From Geminocystis sp. NIES-3709 (GTDB taxonomy: Bacteria > Cyanobacteriota > Cyanobacteriia > Cyanobacteriales > Cyanobacteriaceae), in contig NZ_AP014821.1 of the NCBI RefSeq assembly GCF_001548115.1, positions 1,054,001 to 1,118,000 on the forward strand: a stretch of 64,000 bases of DNA, in the 5' to 3' direction. Positions 45,181-54,838 of this stretch are shown here, piece after piece. The notes under the pieces are model-generated. The model was not told the DNA's origin, did not search any database, and saw only the letters and a program-made list of their open reading frames with translations. The position numbers were made by a program, and so were the translations under genes. How positions within the stretch are numbered: position 1 is the first letter of the stretch; the number at the start of each line of letters is the position of its first letter.

Positions 45181-46374
45181 TTATTCAGGTAATTGATACT
45201 GAGATACAATTTTTTTGGCGTAATCAGGAACATGATCAGCTAACTTTTCTGAGTAATTACGCTTAACATAGAGATAATTGCGAGTAAAGTGAGAATCGAT
45301 CGAAAAACGGGCATATTCTAACCCTTGAGGGCCAATTTTTTCGATAACTACCCCCATTAATTGTGCCGCCCACATGGGTAATGTGACTCCTTTATCATAG
45401 GCAGGGATACTGTTTTGTACGGCTTGTTTTCGATCGCCTTTTGACATTACAGGTTGAGTGTTAAGTTGATCTTCAACTAAGTCTAACATTTCTTTACCAG
45501 TTTCGTTGCGCACCACAATCCACTGCCAACCGAAAGGCGCTCCCATATAACCGACAACTAAATCAGCTAAGGAGTTGACATAGTCAAAACAAGTCATACA
45601 GGATGGAGCAAAAACATCTTTGAGTTTATTGGTTTTTAAACCAAAGAAGGGTACTTTTTCCACACTACCGTCTTCATGTTTAAAATGTACTCGAAAATCT
45701 TGCATAAATTCGTAAGCCACAACAGTATCAGGAGATTTGCTGGTGGTGTCTAAAAATTTTTGTAGCCCTGCACGAGTTACATTATCAACACAAGGAGTAC
45801 CTAAAACATAGAGTTTTTCTAGTCCTAATTTTTTCTCTACTGCTCGTAAGGCTTGAATTTGACACCCTACTCCTATGACTAATAATCGTTTCATTCCCGA
45901 TCGTTCTACTTGTTCTAAAATAGATAAGTTGGGGGATAAGGTAGGTTTATTGACTCTAGCTCCTAAAATTTCTTCTGTGGTGGTAGCAATAATGGGTTTA
46001 GGTTGAAATCGATCGTTTTCGTCACTTTGAACGCACACAACCCCTTCTACAAGCCCTTGAGTTAACATTTCACAAGCGATCGTACTGACTATACCAGTCC
46101 ATTGAGCTCCTTCGATGGGTTGTTTTTTCTTTGCTGACATCATCTCCTGATGTACACCAAAGTAAATGTCATACTCATTATCTAAATCTCGACTACGTCC
46201 ATGAGCATTAGATTCTAACTCAGCAATTTGCTGATTGATAAAGGCACAGGCTTCTTTAACATAATGAATATAATAAGTATCGCACAGTCCGCACTCACTA
46301 CATAAATCTTTTGCAGGGCGACGACTACCGGGTTTTAAGGCTTTGGCTTTTTGATGAGATGTAATTGCAGTCAT
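45181..46374 (-). CDS. bciB: Ferredoxin-type divinyl chlorophyllide 8-vinyl-reductase (BciB/Slr1923-like)
   Basis: Reduces the 8-vinyl group of divinyl (proto)chlorophyllide in chlorophyll synthesis with electrons from ferredoxin. The 397-residue protein belongs to the FrhB/HCAR family. It has a Cys-rich N-terminus (CSECGLC near 22-28), the RSRDLDNEYDIYFGVHQEM stretch, further cluster cysteines in CMTCFDYVNSLADLVVGYMGAPFGWQW and a flavin-binding core. Length and sequence fit the cyanobacterial Slr1923 type. Start is ATG. The ferredoxin-like NIL protein is the next gene upstream on the same strand, about 140 bp away. Confidence 0.88.
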   Translation of the reverse strand: MTAITSHQKAKALKPGSRRPAKDLCSECGLCDTYYIHYVKEACAFINQQIAELESNAHGRSRDLDNEYDIYFGVHQEMMSAKKKQPIEGAQWTGIVSTIACEMLTQGLVEGVVCVQSDENDRFQPKPIIATTTEEILGARVNKPTLSPNLSILEQVERSGMKRLLVIGVGCQIQALRAVEKKLGLEKLYVLGTPCVDNVTRAGLQKFLDTTSKSPDTVVAYEFMQDFRVHFKHEDGSVEKVPFFGLKTNKLKDVFAPSCMTCFDYVNSLADLVVGYMGAPFGWQWIVVRNETGKEMLDLVEDQLNTQPVMSKGDRKQAVQNSIPAYDKGVTLPMWAAQLMGVVIEKIGPQGLEYARFSIDSHFTRNYLYVKRNYSEKLADHVPDYAKKIVSQYQLPE

Positions 46375-46512
46375 ATTATAAGGTTTTATAATTCCCTTGA
46401 GGGCAACAAATAATTATCTTTTGTTATATTTCAAGATTTTACCTGATCAACGTATCGATTAAACTCTGTTCTCAAATTTGAGTTGATTTTAAAGAATTTT
46501 GATCAACTTTGA

Positions 46513-46917
46513 TTAAAGATTAGTTGTAATAGCTTGTACAGGACAAGTAGGAATACATTGTTCACACACAATACAGGTTTGCTGACGAAATTGTAATTTA
46601 TAACTGCTGGGATTAAGAGTTAAAGATTCTGTAGGGCATACTCCTGTACATAATCCACAATGTACACAGGTTTCCTCATCAATAATAATTTCTCCTGTGG
46701 TAAGAGAAACACCAATATTATTAGCTTTCATCCAGTCAATGGCGGCATCTAATTGATCTATGTCTCCTGACAATTCTAATACTAATTTTCCTACTTGATT
46801 TGGTGCAACTTGTCCTCGGATAATGTTAGCGGCGATGTTAAAATCTTTCGCTAATCTATAAGTGACTGGCATTTGCACTACGCTACGAGGAAAGGTTAAA
46901 TTGACTCTTTTTTTCAT
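46513..46917 (-). CDS. NIL-domain two-cluster ferredoxin
   Basis: The 134-residue protein combines an N-terminal NIL domain (about 1-75; VNLTFPRSVVQMPVTYRLAKDFNI) with two 4Fe-4S motifs (CVHCGLCTGVCP and CIVCEQCIPTCP). NIL domains are otherwise found at the C-terminus of methionine ABC transporter ATPases and can sense amino acids; the fused ferredoxin is typical of cyanobacteria and archaea. Electron partner unknown; proximity to ferredoxin-dependent BciB is suggestive only. Start is ATG. Confidence 0.85.
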   Translation of the reverse strand: MKKRVNLTFPRSVVQMPVTYRLAKDFNIAANIIRGQVAPNQVGKLVLELSGDIDQLDAAIDWMKANNIGVSLTTGEIIIDEETCVHCGLCTGVCPTESLTLNPSSYKLQFRQQTCIVCEQCIPTCPVQAITTNL

Positions 46918-47048
46918 AATATCTACCAGTTTAGTTTTTCTTGATCTGAAATTTTTATTGATAGGTTAAGGGCTTGTCGATCGAGTACTGAGAATGTCTA
47001 AATGTTATAATGTATTATATCCTTGATCAATTATCAATTAATAAAAAT

Positions 47049-47600
47049 ATGTCTGAAAATAATATTAATCCTCTCAATCGAATCCGTAATATTGTTATTG
47101 CCTTAATAGCTGTGATTCTTGGAATTGTATTAGTATTAAGTTCTCAAACAACGGTTAATGCTGAATCTTTGGAATCTCAAGCAAAACAAGCAACATCCTT
47201 AGAAGTAGCAGTTAATAACGGTAAGCCGTCACTGGTAGAATTTTATGCGAATTGGTGTACCAGTTGTCAGGCGATGGCTAAAGATTTGGCTACTTTAAAG
47301 CAAGAGTATCAGAAAGATGTCAATTTTGTCATGCTCAACGTTGACAATAGCAAATGGTTGCCAGAGGTTTTAAATTATGAAGTGGATGGTATTCCTCACT
47401 TTGTTTTTCTCAATAATCAAGGAGTTGCGATCGCATCTACTATCGGTGAACAACCTTTGAGCATATTTGAGGAAAATTTACAAGCCTTAATTGCTAATAA
47501 ATCTTTGCCTTATGCTAATAACAAAGGGAATATTTCTCCTTTGAATTCTCAAAATCAAATTATTGAAGGAAACAATGATAATCCGACAAATCACAGTTAA
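47049..47600 (+). CDS. txlA: Membrane-anchored thioredoxin-like protein (TxlA/HCF164 type)
   Basis: A lumen-facing thioredoxin that transfers reducing power across the thylakoid, linked to cytochrome b6f assembly. Counting from the ATG at 47049 it has about 183 residues: a membrane helix (about 12-33), then a thioredoxin fold with active site WCTSC (C70, C73) in LVEFYANWCTSCQAMAKDL and the cis-Pro in VDGIPHFVFL. An upstream ATG at 47010 would add 13 residues unlike the family. A low-complexity Asn-rich tail ends the protein. Confidence 0.85.
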   Translation: MSENNINPLNRIRNIVIALIAVILGIVLVLSSQTTVNAESLESQAKQATSLEVAVNNGKPSLVEFYANWCTSCQAMAKDLATLKQEYQKDVNFVMLNVDNSKWLPEVLNYEVDGIPHFVFLNNQGVAIASTIGEQPLSIFEENLQALIANKSLPYANNKGNISPLNSQNQIIEGNNDNPTNHS

Positions 47601-47667
47601 TAATTGATGATTTAAAGTTTGAGGAAAAAGTAGTTGATGGAAATTTTGTTTTCCATCTAATTATAAT

Positions 47668-49299
47668 TTAATTTACTAACTCTTTTTTTTGCTGTAATTG
47701 TAAATGAATTTGACTATGATATTCCTTAGTAATAGGATAAAAATAAGCTAGTATTATTCCTGCTAATAAAACGATGGCAGGTAAGGGGGCAACAACTAGG
47801 CGAATTGCCCATAATGCACTTTCTGGTTGAACAGGAATTGGTTGTCCTTCAATGGGTTTTATAAAGCCAGATGCCTGTAAAGCAATACCTACTAAAAAAA
47901 GTCCAAAAGCTAATCCAAATTTTTGTAACAGTACCATAAATCCATAAAAAATTCCTTCTCGTCTTTCTCCAGTATTTAGCTCATCTAAATCAATAACATC
48001 TGGTATCATTGACCAAGGAATTAAATAAGCAACCGACACTCCGCATCCAGCTAACATTGCTAAGGCATATAATAAAAATGTTTGTCCCGGTTGTACTAAA
48101 AATAATCCAATTTGAGCAATAATCCAAATACTTGAACCGAAAAAATAAACGATTTTTTTATCTAGTTTATTACTAATTTTTTGCCACACAAATAACATTA
48201 TTAATGCTGTTCCTTGCACTGCGATCGCAACTCTGGGAAACTGAGCATCAGGTAATCCCATCCAATTGACGACAAAATAAATTAAGATAGATGCTGTTAA
48301 TTGTACTGCTAACCACGAACATAAATAAATACCAACAACGTAGAGAAAAGGACGATTTTGAAAAACAATTTTTAACTGTTGAATATAAGTCAAATTATTT
48401 TCGTGATTTTGTTTCGTATTTCCTAAAGGAGGTTGTAATAAATGAGGTTCGGTTTTAGCAATTATTAAACTCCATGCCATGATACCAATAAATAGACCTA
48501 CTAATAGAGCAATAATAGCGTTAAAGGTGTCTTCTCCTGAACTAGAATTAAGAAAATTAACTAAACTATAAATAATAAATATAGTTGCGATCGATATAAA
48601 AATATAAGCAGTAATTTTGCGTTGTTTTTGGTTTAATAAAGGTTGATAACCTCTTTCTTTAATAATTAAAGGACACCAAAATAATGGTAAAGTAGAAAAA
48701 AGAGTAGAAATTACACCTAAAATTAAATATTTTTCTTGATTATTTCCTTGATAAATTTGAAAAACTGCTCCAGCTAAAATTAAGGAGACAATACTTGCAC
48801 CGATGGAAAAAGTAAAACGAAAACTGTTTAAATTAGTACGCTCATTATAATCTTGAGTTAGCTCTGGTGTTAAGGCTTGATAAGGCAAATTTACCGCCGT
48901 ATAAAAGATATTAAAGACAATACCTATTACCATGTAATAAATAAATAAAAGGGTGTTATTGAAAGAAATATCCTCACTAAATTTAGGAATAATCCACTGT
49001 AAAAAAAATGTCCCTCCAAAGGGTATCGCCGCAAATATCATCCAAGGAATACGTCTGCCCCATTTTGTTTGGGTTCGATCGCTAAAAACTCCTATAATGG
49101 GATCATTAATCGCATCAGCAATTTTCCCTACAAATAAAATACTTCCTGCTATAGCTGGACTTAAACCTGCTACATTGGTAAAAAAAGGCAGAAGAAAGAA
49201 TACTAAAATATTAGCAGTGAAAGCAGGCCCTATATCCCCTGCACCAAAAGCTAATTTGGTAGTTAAATTAAGTTTCTCGGAAGATTGATTTAGTGACAT
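47668..49299 (-). CDS. MFS sugar/cation symporter-like transporter (GPH/MelB family)
   Basis: This 543-residue polytopic protein has about 12 membrane segments. TKLAFGAGDIGPAF at the start, KIADAINDPIIGVFSDRTQTKWGRRIPWM and the later PWSMIPDVIDLDELNTGERREGIFYG are hallmarks of the glycoside-pentoside-hexuronide:cation symporter family. It is somewhat longer than MelB (about 470). The substrate is unknown. Convergent with txlA; it stands alone. Confidence 0.88.
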   Translation of the reverse strand: MSLNQSSEKLNLTTKLAFGAGDIGPAFTANILVFFLLPFFTNVAGLSPAIAGSILFVGKIADAINDPIIGVFSDRTQTKWGRRIPWMIFAAIPFGGTFFLQWIIPKFSEDISFNNTLLFIYYMVIGIVFNIFYTAVNLPYQALTPELTQDYNERTNLNSFRFTFSIGASIVSLILAGAVFQIYQGNNQEKYLILGVISTLFSTLPLFWCPLIIKERGYQPLLNQKQRKITAYIFISIATIFIIYSLVNFLNSSSGEDTFNAIIALLVGLFIGIMAWSLIIAKTEPHLLQPPLGNTKQNHENNLTYIQQLKIVFQNRPFLYVVGIYLCSWLAVQLTASILIYFVVNWMGLPDAQFPRVAIAVQGTALIMLFVWQKISNKLDKKIVYFFGSSIWIIAQIGLFLVQPGQTFLLYALAMLAGCGVSVAYLIPWSMIPDVIDLDELNTGERREGIFYGFMVLLQKFGLAFGLFLVGIALQASGFIKPIEGQPIPVQPESALWAIRLVVAPLPAIVLLAGIILAYFYPITKEYHSQIHLQLQQKKELVN

Positions 49300-49798
49300 A
49301 AGAATTTCAGTTTATAAATAAAATCTGATTATCAAAAGACGATTCAAAAGTTAGTAACCCTTTCTGAGGGACTTTTTTTATATGGATGAAGTAATATAAT
49401 GTTATAGCGTAACTCTTGGAAAAATAAAATCTTCCCAGTATCTTCGTCTCACCTTCATTAATATCACCTCAATTCGACATAAAATTATCAGTTAAGATAA
49501 GGTGTCAGGTATCAGGTGTTAGGTATCAGGTAAAGAATTAGTGAAAAAGTTATTCAAATTGATTTTATCAAAATTAAATTAAGTAATTAATTCATTGATC
49601 TAAATAAAGAAATTGTTAACCAGCCACCTGCAACTTATTAACCTCAAGAATTATTTTATCGAACTCAGATAATATCAAATTATCTTCGTGGTAAGGAAAA
49701 TATACTTACCTTTTTTCCCTCATCCACAGACAACAATTTTGCAGTAACATCAAATTATAACCTTTGTCCGTATATTGAATTAACTATCAACTATTATT
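49300..49798. other. Intergenic region with short repeats
   Basis: This 499-bp spacer holds a possible plus-strand hairpin followed by a T-run (CCCT-TTCTG-AGGG-ACTTTTTTT, around 49357-49379), four heptamer units GGTGTCA/GGTATCA/GGTGTTA/GGTATCA (49501-49528) and the 10-mer TCGAACTCAG at 49659-49668. No ORF or RNA gene recognised. Confidence 0.45.
49501..49528 (+). repeat. Heptamer tract (GGTRTCA)4
   Basis: Four contiguous 7-bp units GGTGTCA, GGTATCA, GGTGTTA, GGTATCA, followed by a partial GGTA. Confidence 0.75.
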
Positions 49799-50038
49799 AT
49801 GGAAGCATTTGCTCGTGTTGCCCCTGAATGGACAAAAACTGCTACCCATGCGTTATCATTTCATTGTCCTTGTTGTCATGCTGATTCCCGTCAAGCAAAA
49901 AAAGTCTGGCTTAATCGTCTTTCTCCTGTCACTATGGAAGATTACACTAAAAAATGGCAGGAATTTTATATGTGTGAGTGTGACCAAGTGTGGTGGGCTT
50001 GGAATTGCGATCGAAAACTCTCCGTAGAAGAAAGTTAA
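49799..50038 (+). CDS. Small Cys-rich hypothetical protein, probable zinc ribbon
   Basis: A 79-residue protein with CPCC in the first half and CEC in the second (FHCPCCHADSRQAKKVWLNR and YMCECDQVWWAWNCDRK), the spacing of a small zinc-binding fold. It is Trp-rich and soluble. Start is ATG (MEAFARVAPEW). An overlapping +1 frame exists but is less protein-like. Looks conserved in cyanobacteria, though I cannot name it. Confidence 0.65.
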   Translation: MEAFARVAPEWTKTATHALSFHCPCCHADSRQAKKVWLNRLSPVTMEDYTKKWQEFYMCECDQVWWAWNCDRKLSVEES

Positions 50039-50169
50039 AGTGTTAAATTTAGAATTAAAAACTTTCAATTTTTGAGAGTCACAAGAATTAAAAACATCTG
50101 TTTTATTAAGCACATTTTTTGATTATATTATGGTTTTAAAATTGTTATACACCTAAATACTTTTAGTTA

Positions 50170-51846
50170 TTAACTATCAATTATTAAAATATTAAATTTC
50201 AGTAAATACATTAAAGTTCTAATTAATATGTTACTATTTTCTTGTCCATAAACGGCTATAAAATAAGCTACATTTAAAATTTTATGCGTTTTTAAATCAT
50301 TAATTATTCGATCAATAATTTGATTTGATAAGCGATAATTATTCCCAAAATTTGTTGTCCACATAGTGCGTATTTTCTTTAAAAAATTATCATCTACGAT
50401 CGAGCTTAATTTCAAGTTTATTTCAGGAGAAAGATGTGCAGTACTATAATGATTAAATAAGTTAAAAGGATCATCACATAATGGATAAGGTGGATTCCCA
50501 TTTTTTATAGGTACAGACATCTCTTTTATATTTCTAATTTCTTCTAATTCTTTCCATAATTGATGATAAGATTTGATCACATTTTGCCAATCATAAATAT
50601 CTTGAACTCTTTGCTTTCCATTTTCTCCCATTTTTTTTCTCATATCAGGATTATCTATTAATTTGACTAAAGCAGTGGTGCATTCATCAATATCAATCAT
50701 TGTTGCAAAACAAGCATGAGCAATATAGGTACTATAATTTATCTGATCAATATGATAATTGTGAGCTAAATCTAAAGCATTATTTTCACTAGGAATCATT
50801 GTCGAAATCCGAAATCCATCTATCTCGTGACGAATAGATTCTTGATAACCATTCCAATCAGATACAATTACAGGTAAACCTGCCGCCATTGCTTCAATAG
50901 GAGTTAATCCAAAAGTTTCTTGAATGTTATCAGCTAAGGAAATAAATATATCTCCAGCAGACCAAATTTTTTGCCGAATTTCTGGATTTTTTCCATTTAA
51001 AAATATATAGCTAATAGAAGGAGCAAATTCTTTTGCACTTTCGATAAAAGAAGCCTCCTCTCTTTCATCTTCAAACCAACCGCATTGAATTAAGACAATT
51101 TTACCTTTATGACTTATTTGTTTAACGGCTTTTTCTAAAGCTAAATACATTGGTACAGGATGCGCTTTAGCATAAAATATTAAGCGACCAACAAATAAAA
51201 CAACTATATCTTCTTCTGCTATATTTAATCTTTCTCGAATAGTATTTCTAAATTCAGAATTAAATTGAAATTTCTCTGCATCAACTCCTAAAGGAATAAT
51301 GGGTAATTGTAAATCCAAATTAATTTTACTATTGAATCTTTGTCCTAAATATTCTCCCCAGTCATAAAGAATTTTTTCCACCGCTACCTTAACGGCATTA
51401 GATGTACAAATTAAGGCATCCCAAGGTTGTATCGGTGCCATTAATAAATTTCCAATACTACCAATAGCTTCTTTTGATGCGATCGTATGAGTAATTCCAC
51501 ATATACTATAACCTCGTTGATCATAGAATCTTCTTTGCCATGCAAAATCTGCTAAACTAGGCCCGGGAAGATAAAGATTACCTACTTCCGCTAATTGGTA
51601 AGATTGAGTTTTGGTGATTAACTGAAAATTGAAAGATTTTTTTAACCAAGGAATAACTAATTGTTGAAAATGACGAAAATCATTATCACTATCCCCATAA
51701 CAATAAAGAGTATCTCCTTGATGGGATTCAATATAGGCTTTTAAAAAACCTTCTCCTGCGGATTGTCTCCCTAATAATCTTTTTCCTTGAGTGTTGTAAC
51801 CATCAGGACTATAATAAATTGCACTACCTTGTTGTTTTTGTATCAT
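50170..51846 (-). CDS. Glycosyltransferase (GT4-like)
   Basis: A 558-residue GT-B glycosyltransferase. The nucleotide-sugar-binding C-lobe contains VVLFVGRLIFYAKAHP, IQCGWFEDE and the GT4 signature ETFGLTPIEAMAAGLPVIVSDWNGYQE (about 310-340), and the N-lobe has the acceptor half. About 130 extra residues follow the GT4 core. No membrane segment is visible. Acceptor and sugar are unknown. It may contribute to exopolysaccharide or glycolipid synthesis, but no polysaccharide cluster surrounds it. Start is ATG. Confidence 0.85.
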   Translation of the reverse strand: MIQKQQGSAIYYSPDGYNTQGKRLLGRQSAGEGFLKAYIESHQGDTLYCYGDSDNDFRHFQQLVIPWLKKSFNFQLITKTQSYQLAEVGNLYLPGPSLADFAWQRRFYDQRGYSICGITHTIASKEAIGSIGNLLMAPIQPWDALICTSNAVKVAVEKILYDWGEYLGQRFNSKINLDLQLPIIPLGVDAEKFQFNSEFRNTIRERLNIAEEDIVVLFVGRLIFYAKAHPVPMYLALEKAVKQISHKGKIVLIQCGWFEDEREEASFIESAKEFAPSISYIFLNGKNPEIRQKIWSAGDIFISLADNIQETFGLTPIEAMAAGLPVIVSDWNGYQESIRHEIDGFRISTMIPSENNALDLAHNYHIDQINYSTYIAHACFATMIDIDECTTALVKLIDNPDMRKKMGENGKQRVQDIYDWQNVIKSYHQLWKELEEIRNIKEMSVPIKNGNPPYPLCDDPFNLFNHYSTAHLSPEINLKLSSIVDDNFLKKIRTMWTTNFGNNYRLSNQIIDRIINDLKTHKILNVAYFIAVYGQENSNILIRTLMYLLKFNILIIDS

Positions 51847-52193
51847 AAGTAACCAAAAAAATATTTATATATATACTAATGTGTTATAATTTAAATAATT
51901 CCATTATTGTCCTTTAGGTTAAGGTATCAAAAACCAAAAAAGTTTACTAACGTTTGAGTTATGCTATCACTAACTAAACCTACTACCAAAAAAAAGTTAA
52001 TTTTTGTTGTTAACCTTTATCAAATCTTAAATTAATTGTCTTTAAGTACTTATTATTAATATTTTGATCTAAACTTTCAATAGGGATTAGCTGTTAGCTG
52101 TTACCTGTTACCTGTTATAATAATGTAACTTCTAATTAGAATTGAGACGGTCGAATTGATAACTAAAAGCTAATTGTTAATTACTCATTGCTA
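51847..52193. other. Divergent spacer with two heptamer tracts
   Basis: This 347-bp spacer contains TAGCTGT/TAGCTGT/TACCTGT/TACCTGT (52088-52115). A second, degenerate tract, AAGCTAA/TTGTTAA/TTACTCA/TTGCTAA, ends at the recQ start codon. No other feature recognised. Confidence 0.5.
52088..52115 (+). repeat. Heptamer tract (TASCTGT)4
   Basis: Two TAGCTGT units followed by two TACCTGT units without gaps, about 80 bp before recQ. Confidence 0.85.
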
Positions 52194-54308
52194 ATGGCTT
52201 CTTTACAACAATCATTAAAGCAATATTTTGGTTATGATAGTTTTCGAGATGGACAAGAAGAAATTATCAATCAAGCACTACTCGATCGAGATTTATTAAT
52301 TATAATGCCCACAGGCGGTGGTAAATCTCTTTGTTTTCAACTTCCAGCGTTATTAAAAAAAGGAGTTGCCATCATCGTTTCTCCCCTTATTTCTTTGATG
52401 CAGGATCAAGTTACTGCTTTACAAGATAATGGAATTAATGCCACTTTTCTTAATAGTACCCTCGATTTTAAAGAACTTCGTCGTCGAGAAGAAGATATTT
52501 TAAATGGAAAGGTTAAGTTACTATACCTTGCCCCGGAAAGATTGGTTAGTGAAAGATTTCAAGAATTTTTACACACACTCATCTCTACTGTTACGATTTC
52601 TTTCTTTGCCATTGATGAAGCTCATTGTATTTCAGAATGGGGTCATGATTTTCGTCAAGAATATCGTCAATTACGACAACTGCGGTTTCGTTTTCCTTCT
52701 ATCCCTCTCATGGCTTTAACGGCAACGGCAACCACCCGAGTACAAAAAGATATTATTAGTCAACTTAATCTTAAAAATCCCGGTATTCATCGTTTTAGTT
52801 TTAACCGTACAAATCTTTATTATGAGGTACAACCTCGCCAAAAACGCACCTATCAACAAATTTTTAACCTCATTCGTCGTTTAGATGGTTCTGGTATAGT
52901 TTATTGTTTCGCTCGTAAAACAACTGAGGATTTAGCTTCTCGTCTCTCTCAAGATGGTATCTCTGCTTTACCCTATCATGGCGGATTATCCGATGAACTT
53001 CGATCGAAATATCAAAACAGTTTTATTCGGGATGACGTGAGAGTTATGGTGGCAACCCTTGCCTTTGGCATGGGAATTAATAAGCCGGATGTGCGTTTTG
53101 TTATTCATTATGATTTACCTAGAAATATAGAAAGTTACTATCAAGAGTCAGGACGAGCAGGTAGAGACGGTGATCACGCTAAATGTATCTTATTGTATAA
53201 TCCTAATGATGAATATAAAATTCATTATTTCATCAAACAAAAAGAGAATATTCAAGAACAAAAAATAGCTTATCAACAGTTAGAAAAAGTACTCGAATAT
53301 GCAGAAACAAATTATTGTCGGCGCATTGTACAATTAAGTTATTTTGGTGAAAGATTTAGGGGTGATTGTGATGGTTGTGATAACTGTTTAAATCCTAAAG
53401 CAGTGGAAGATTGGACGATCGAAGCACAAAAGTTTTTATCCTGTGTAGCGCGTGTTCAAGAAAAATTTGGTATTAAACATATTATTGATATTTTAAGAGA
53501 ATCAAAAAGCGATAAAATTTATAAATATGGACATCATTTATTATCTACTTATGGTATAGGTAAAGATAAAACCGCTAAAGAATGGGAATATTTAGGAAAA
53601 TCTCTTATTTATCAAGGTTTACTAAATCAAACAAATGATAGTTATAAAATTTTAAAATTAAATAAAGAAAGTTGGGAAATATTAAGATTAAAAAGACAGG
53701 TAAAAATTGCCGTAGCAAATCCTACTCAAACCAAAATTATAGAAGAATATAATCCGAAGGCTTTAGAAATAGAAATCTTACTTCAAAGACTTAAAAAAGT
53801 TAGAAAAAAATTAGCAGATCAAGAAAATGTCGCACCCTATGTTATTTTCGGTGATTCTACGTTAAAAATCATGGCACAAATGCAACCACAAACTCTAAAA
53901 AGTTTAGGAAAATTATCAGGAGTAACAGAGTATAAACTTAATAAATATGGATATTATTTTTATGAAGAAATTATTTATTTTTTAAGTGAGAAAACTTTAC
54001 CAGTAGCATTACCAAATCACACTCAAATTAAGACTTTACAGTTATATCAACAAGGTTTAACTATCACCGAAATAGCCCAAAAAAGAGGATTAACTGTTAC
54101 TACTATTATAACTCATCTCAGTGAATTAATGGAGCTTAATCAACCGATCGATATAGACAAATTTGTCTTACCAAAAAAGAGAGAAACTATCATCAATCTT
54201 CTCAAAAAAATTGGCGATCAATCCCCAAAAATTATTAGGGAAAAATTAGGAGATAACTATAGTTATGATGAGATCAAATTAGTGAAAGCATGGCATAAAA
54301 GAAGTTAA
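52194..54308 (+). CDS. recQ: ATP-dependent DNA helicase RecQ
   Basis: A 3'-5' DNA helicase for recombination and fork repair, about 704 residues. Motif I is MPTGGGKSLCFQLP, motif II FFAIDEAHCISEWGHDFR, and the C-terminal motor has YYQESGRAGRDG. The RQC zinc site is C377, C394, C397 and C400 (numbered from 52188). An HRDC domain (SLGKLSGVTEYKLNKYG) and a C-terminal helix-turn-helix region (LTITEIAQKRGLTVTTIITHL) follow. I start at ATG 52194; the slightly longer frame begins at TTG 52188 inside a heptamer repeat. Confidence 0.95.
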   Translation: MASLQQSLKQYFGYDSFRDGQEEIINQALLDRDLLIIMPTGGGKSLCFQLPALLKKGVAIIVSPLISLMQDQVTALQDNGINATFLNSTLDFKELRRREEDILNGKVKLLYLAPERLVSERFQEFLHTLISTVTISFFAIDEAHCISEWGHDFRQEYRQLRQLRFRFPSIPLMALTATATTRVQKDIISQLNLKNPGIHRFSFNRTNLYYEVQPRQKRTYQQIFNLIRRLDGSGIVYCFARKTTEDLASRLSQDGISALPYHGGLSDELRSKYQNSFIRDDVRVMVATLAFGMGINKPDVRFVIHYDLPRNIESYYQESGRAGRDGDHAKCILLYNPNDEYKIHYFIKQKENIQEQKIAYQQLEKVLEYAETNYCRRIVQLSYFGERFRGDCDGCDNCLNPKAVEDWTIEAQKFLSCVARVQEKFGIKHIIDILRESKSDKIYKYGHHLLSTYGIGKDKTAKEWEYLGKSLIYQGLLNQTNDSYKILKLNKESWEILRLKRQVKIAVANPTQTKIIEEYNPKALEIEILLQRLKKVRKKLADQENVAPYVIFGDSTLKIMAQMQPQTLKSLGKLSGVTEYKLNKYGYYFYEEIIYFLSEKTLPVALPNHTQIKTLQLYQQGLTITEIAQKRGLTVTTIITHLSELMELNQPIDIDKFVLPKKRETIINLLKKIGDQSPKIIREKLGDNYSYDEIKLVKAWHKRS

Positions 54309-54318
54309 AATTTCTGAC

Positions 54319-54651
54319 TTATAAACCTTCTGTATAACTTTTTATATCATAAATTTTGACATCAGCACTACCCTCTACCAAATCACCAAATTCTTCTAAC
54401 AAAGGTGTAATATAAGGTTGTTGTAAATGTGCCATTAAGGCTTCTCTACTTTGCCATTCCTCAAAATAAATAAAGGAGTTTGGTACACCTACTTCTTCAT
54501 AGAAAGCATAACTAATATTACCCGCTTCTTGACGAGTTGGTTCAAGACCAATTATTGCTAATTCCAGAAAACGGTCTCTTTTTTCTGGTTTTATTTTGTA
54601 TCTACCTGCTAATACTATAAATAAATCACTCATATCAATTAAACTTTTCAT
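54319..54651 (-). CDS. Antibiotic-biosynthesis-monooxygenase (ABM) domain protein
   Basis: A 110-residue single-domain YgiN/ABM-fold protein: FIVLAGRYKIKPEKRDRFLEL, ISYAFYEEVGVPNSFIYFEEWQSREALMAHLQ. Such proteins act as cofactor-less oxygenases on quinone- or polyketide-like substrates, or in stress tolerance. ATG at 54633 (MSDLFIVLAG) is an equally good start. It is the last gene of a same-strand cluster after the modular cupin protein, whose own middle contains similar ABM-like segments. Convergent with recQ, 10 bp between stops. Confidence 0.8.
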   Translation of the reverse strand: MKSLIDMSDLFIVLAGRYKIKPEKRDRFLELAIIGLEPTRQEAGNISYAFYEEVGVPNSFIYFEEWQSREALMAHLQQPYITPLLEEFGDLVEGSADVKIYDIKSYTEGL

Positions 54652-54838
54652 AAAATATGGTCACGAATTAATTGTTAATTGAAAATCGATCGAATTTAAT
54701 TAATCATTTTGAATGATGGGAATTCCATAAAGGTTGAGAGAATTGTATTTTAAATAAAAACTATTAAATACAACCTCAAACCTATTGGTTTTTTTCATTT
54801 TATCTTATCAATACTCTTGTACTGATTACGATCTGAGT

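Noticed and set aside
49353-49380. Hairpin plus T-run resembling a plus-strand terminator
   Set aside because: No plus-strand gene precedes it closely, and the stem is only four clear pairs, so I did not call it.
52188-52193. TTG start for recQ
   Set aside because: It lies in the repeat tract, and an ATG two codons later gives the usual RecQ N-terminus.
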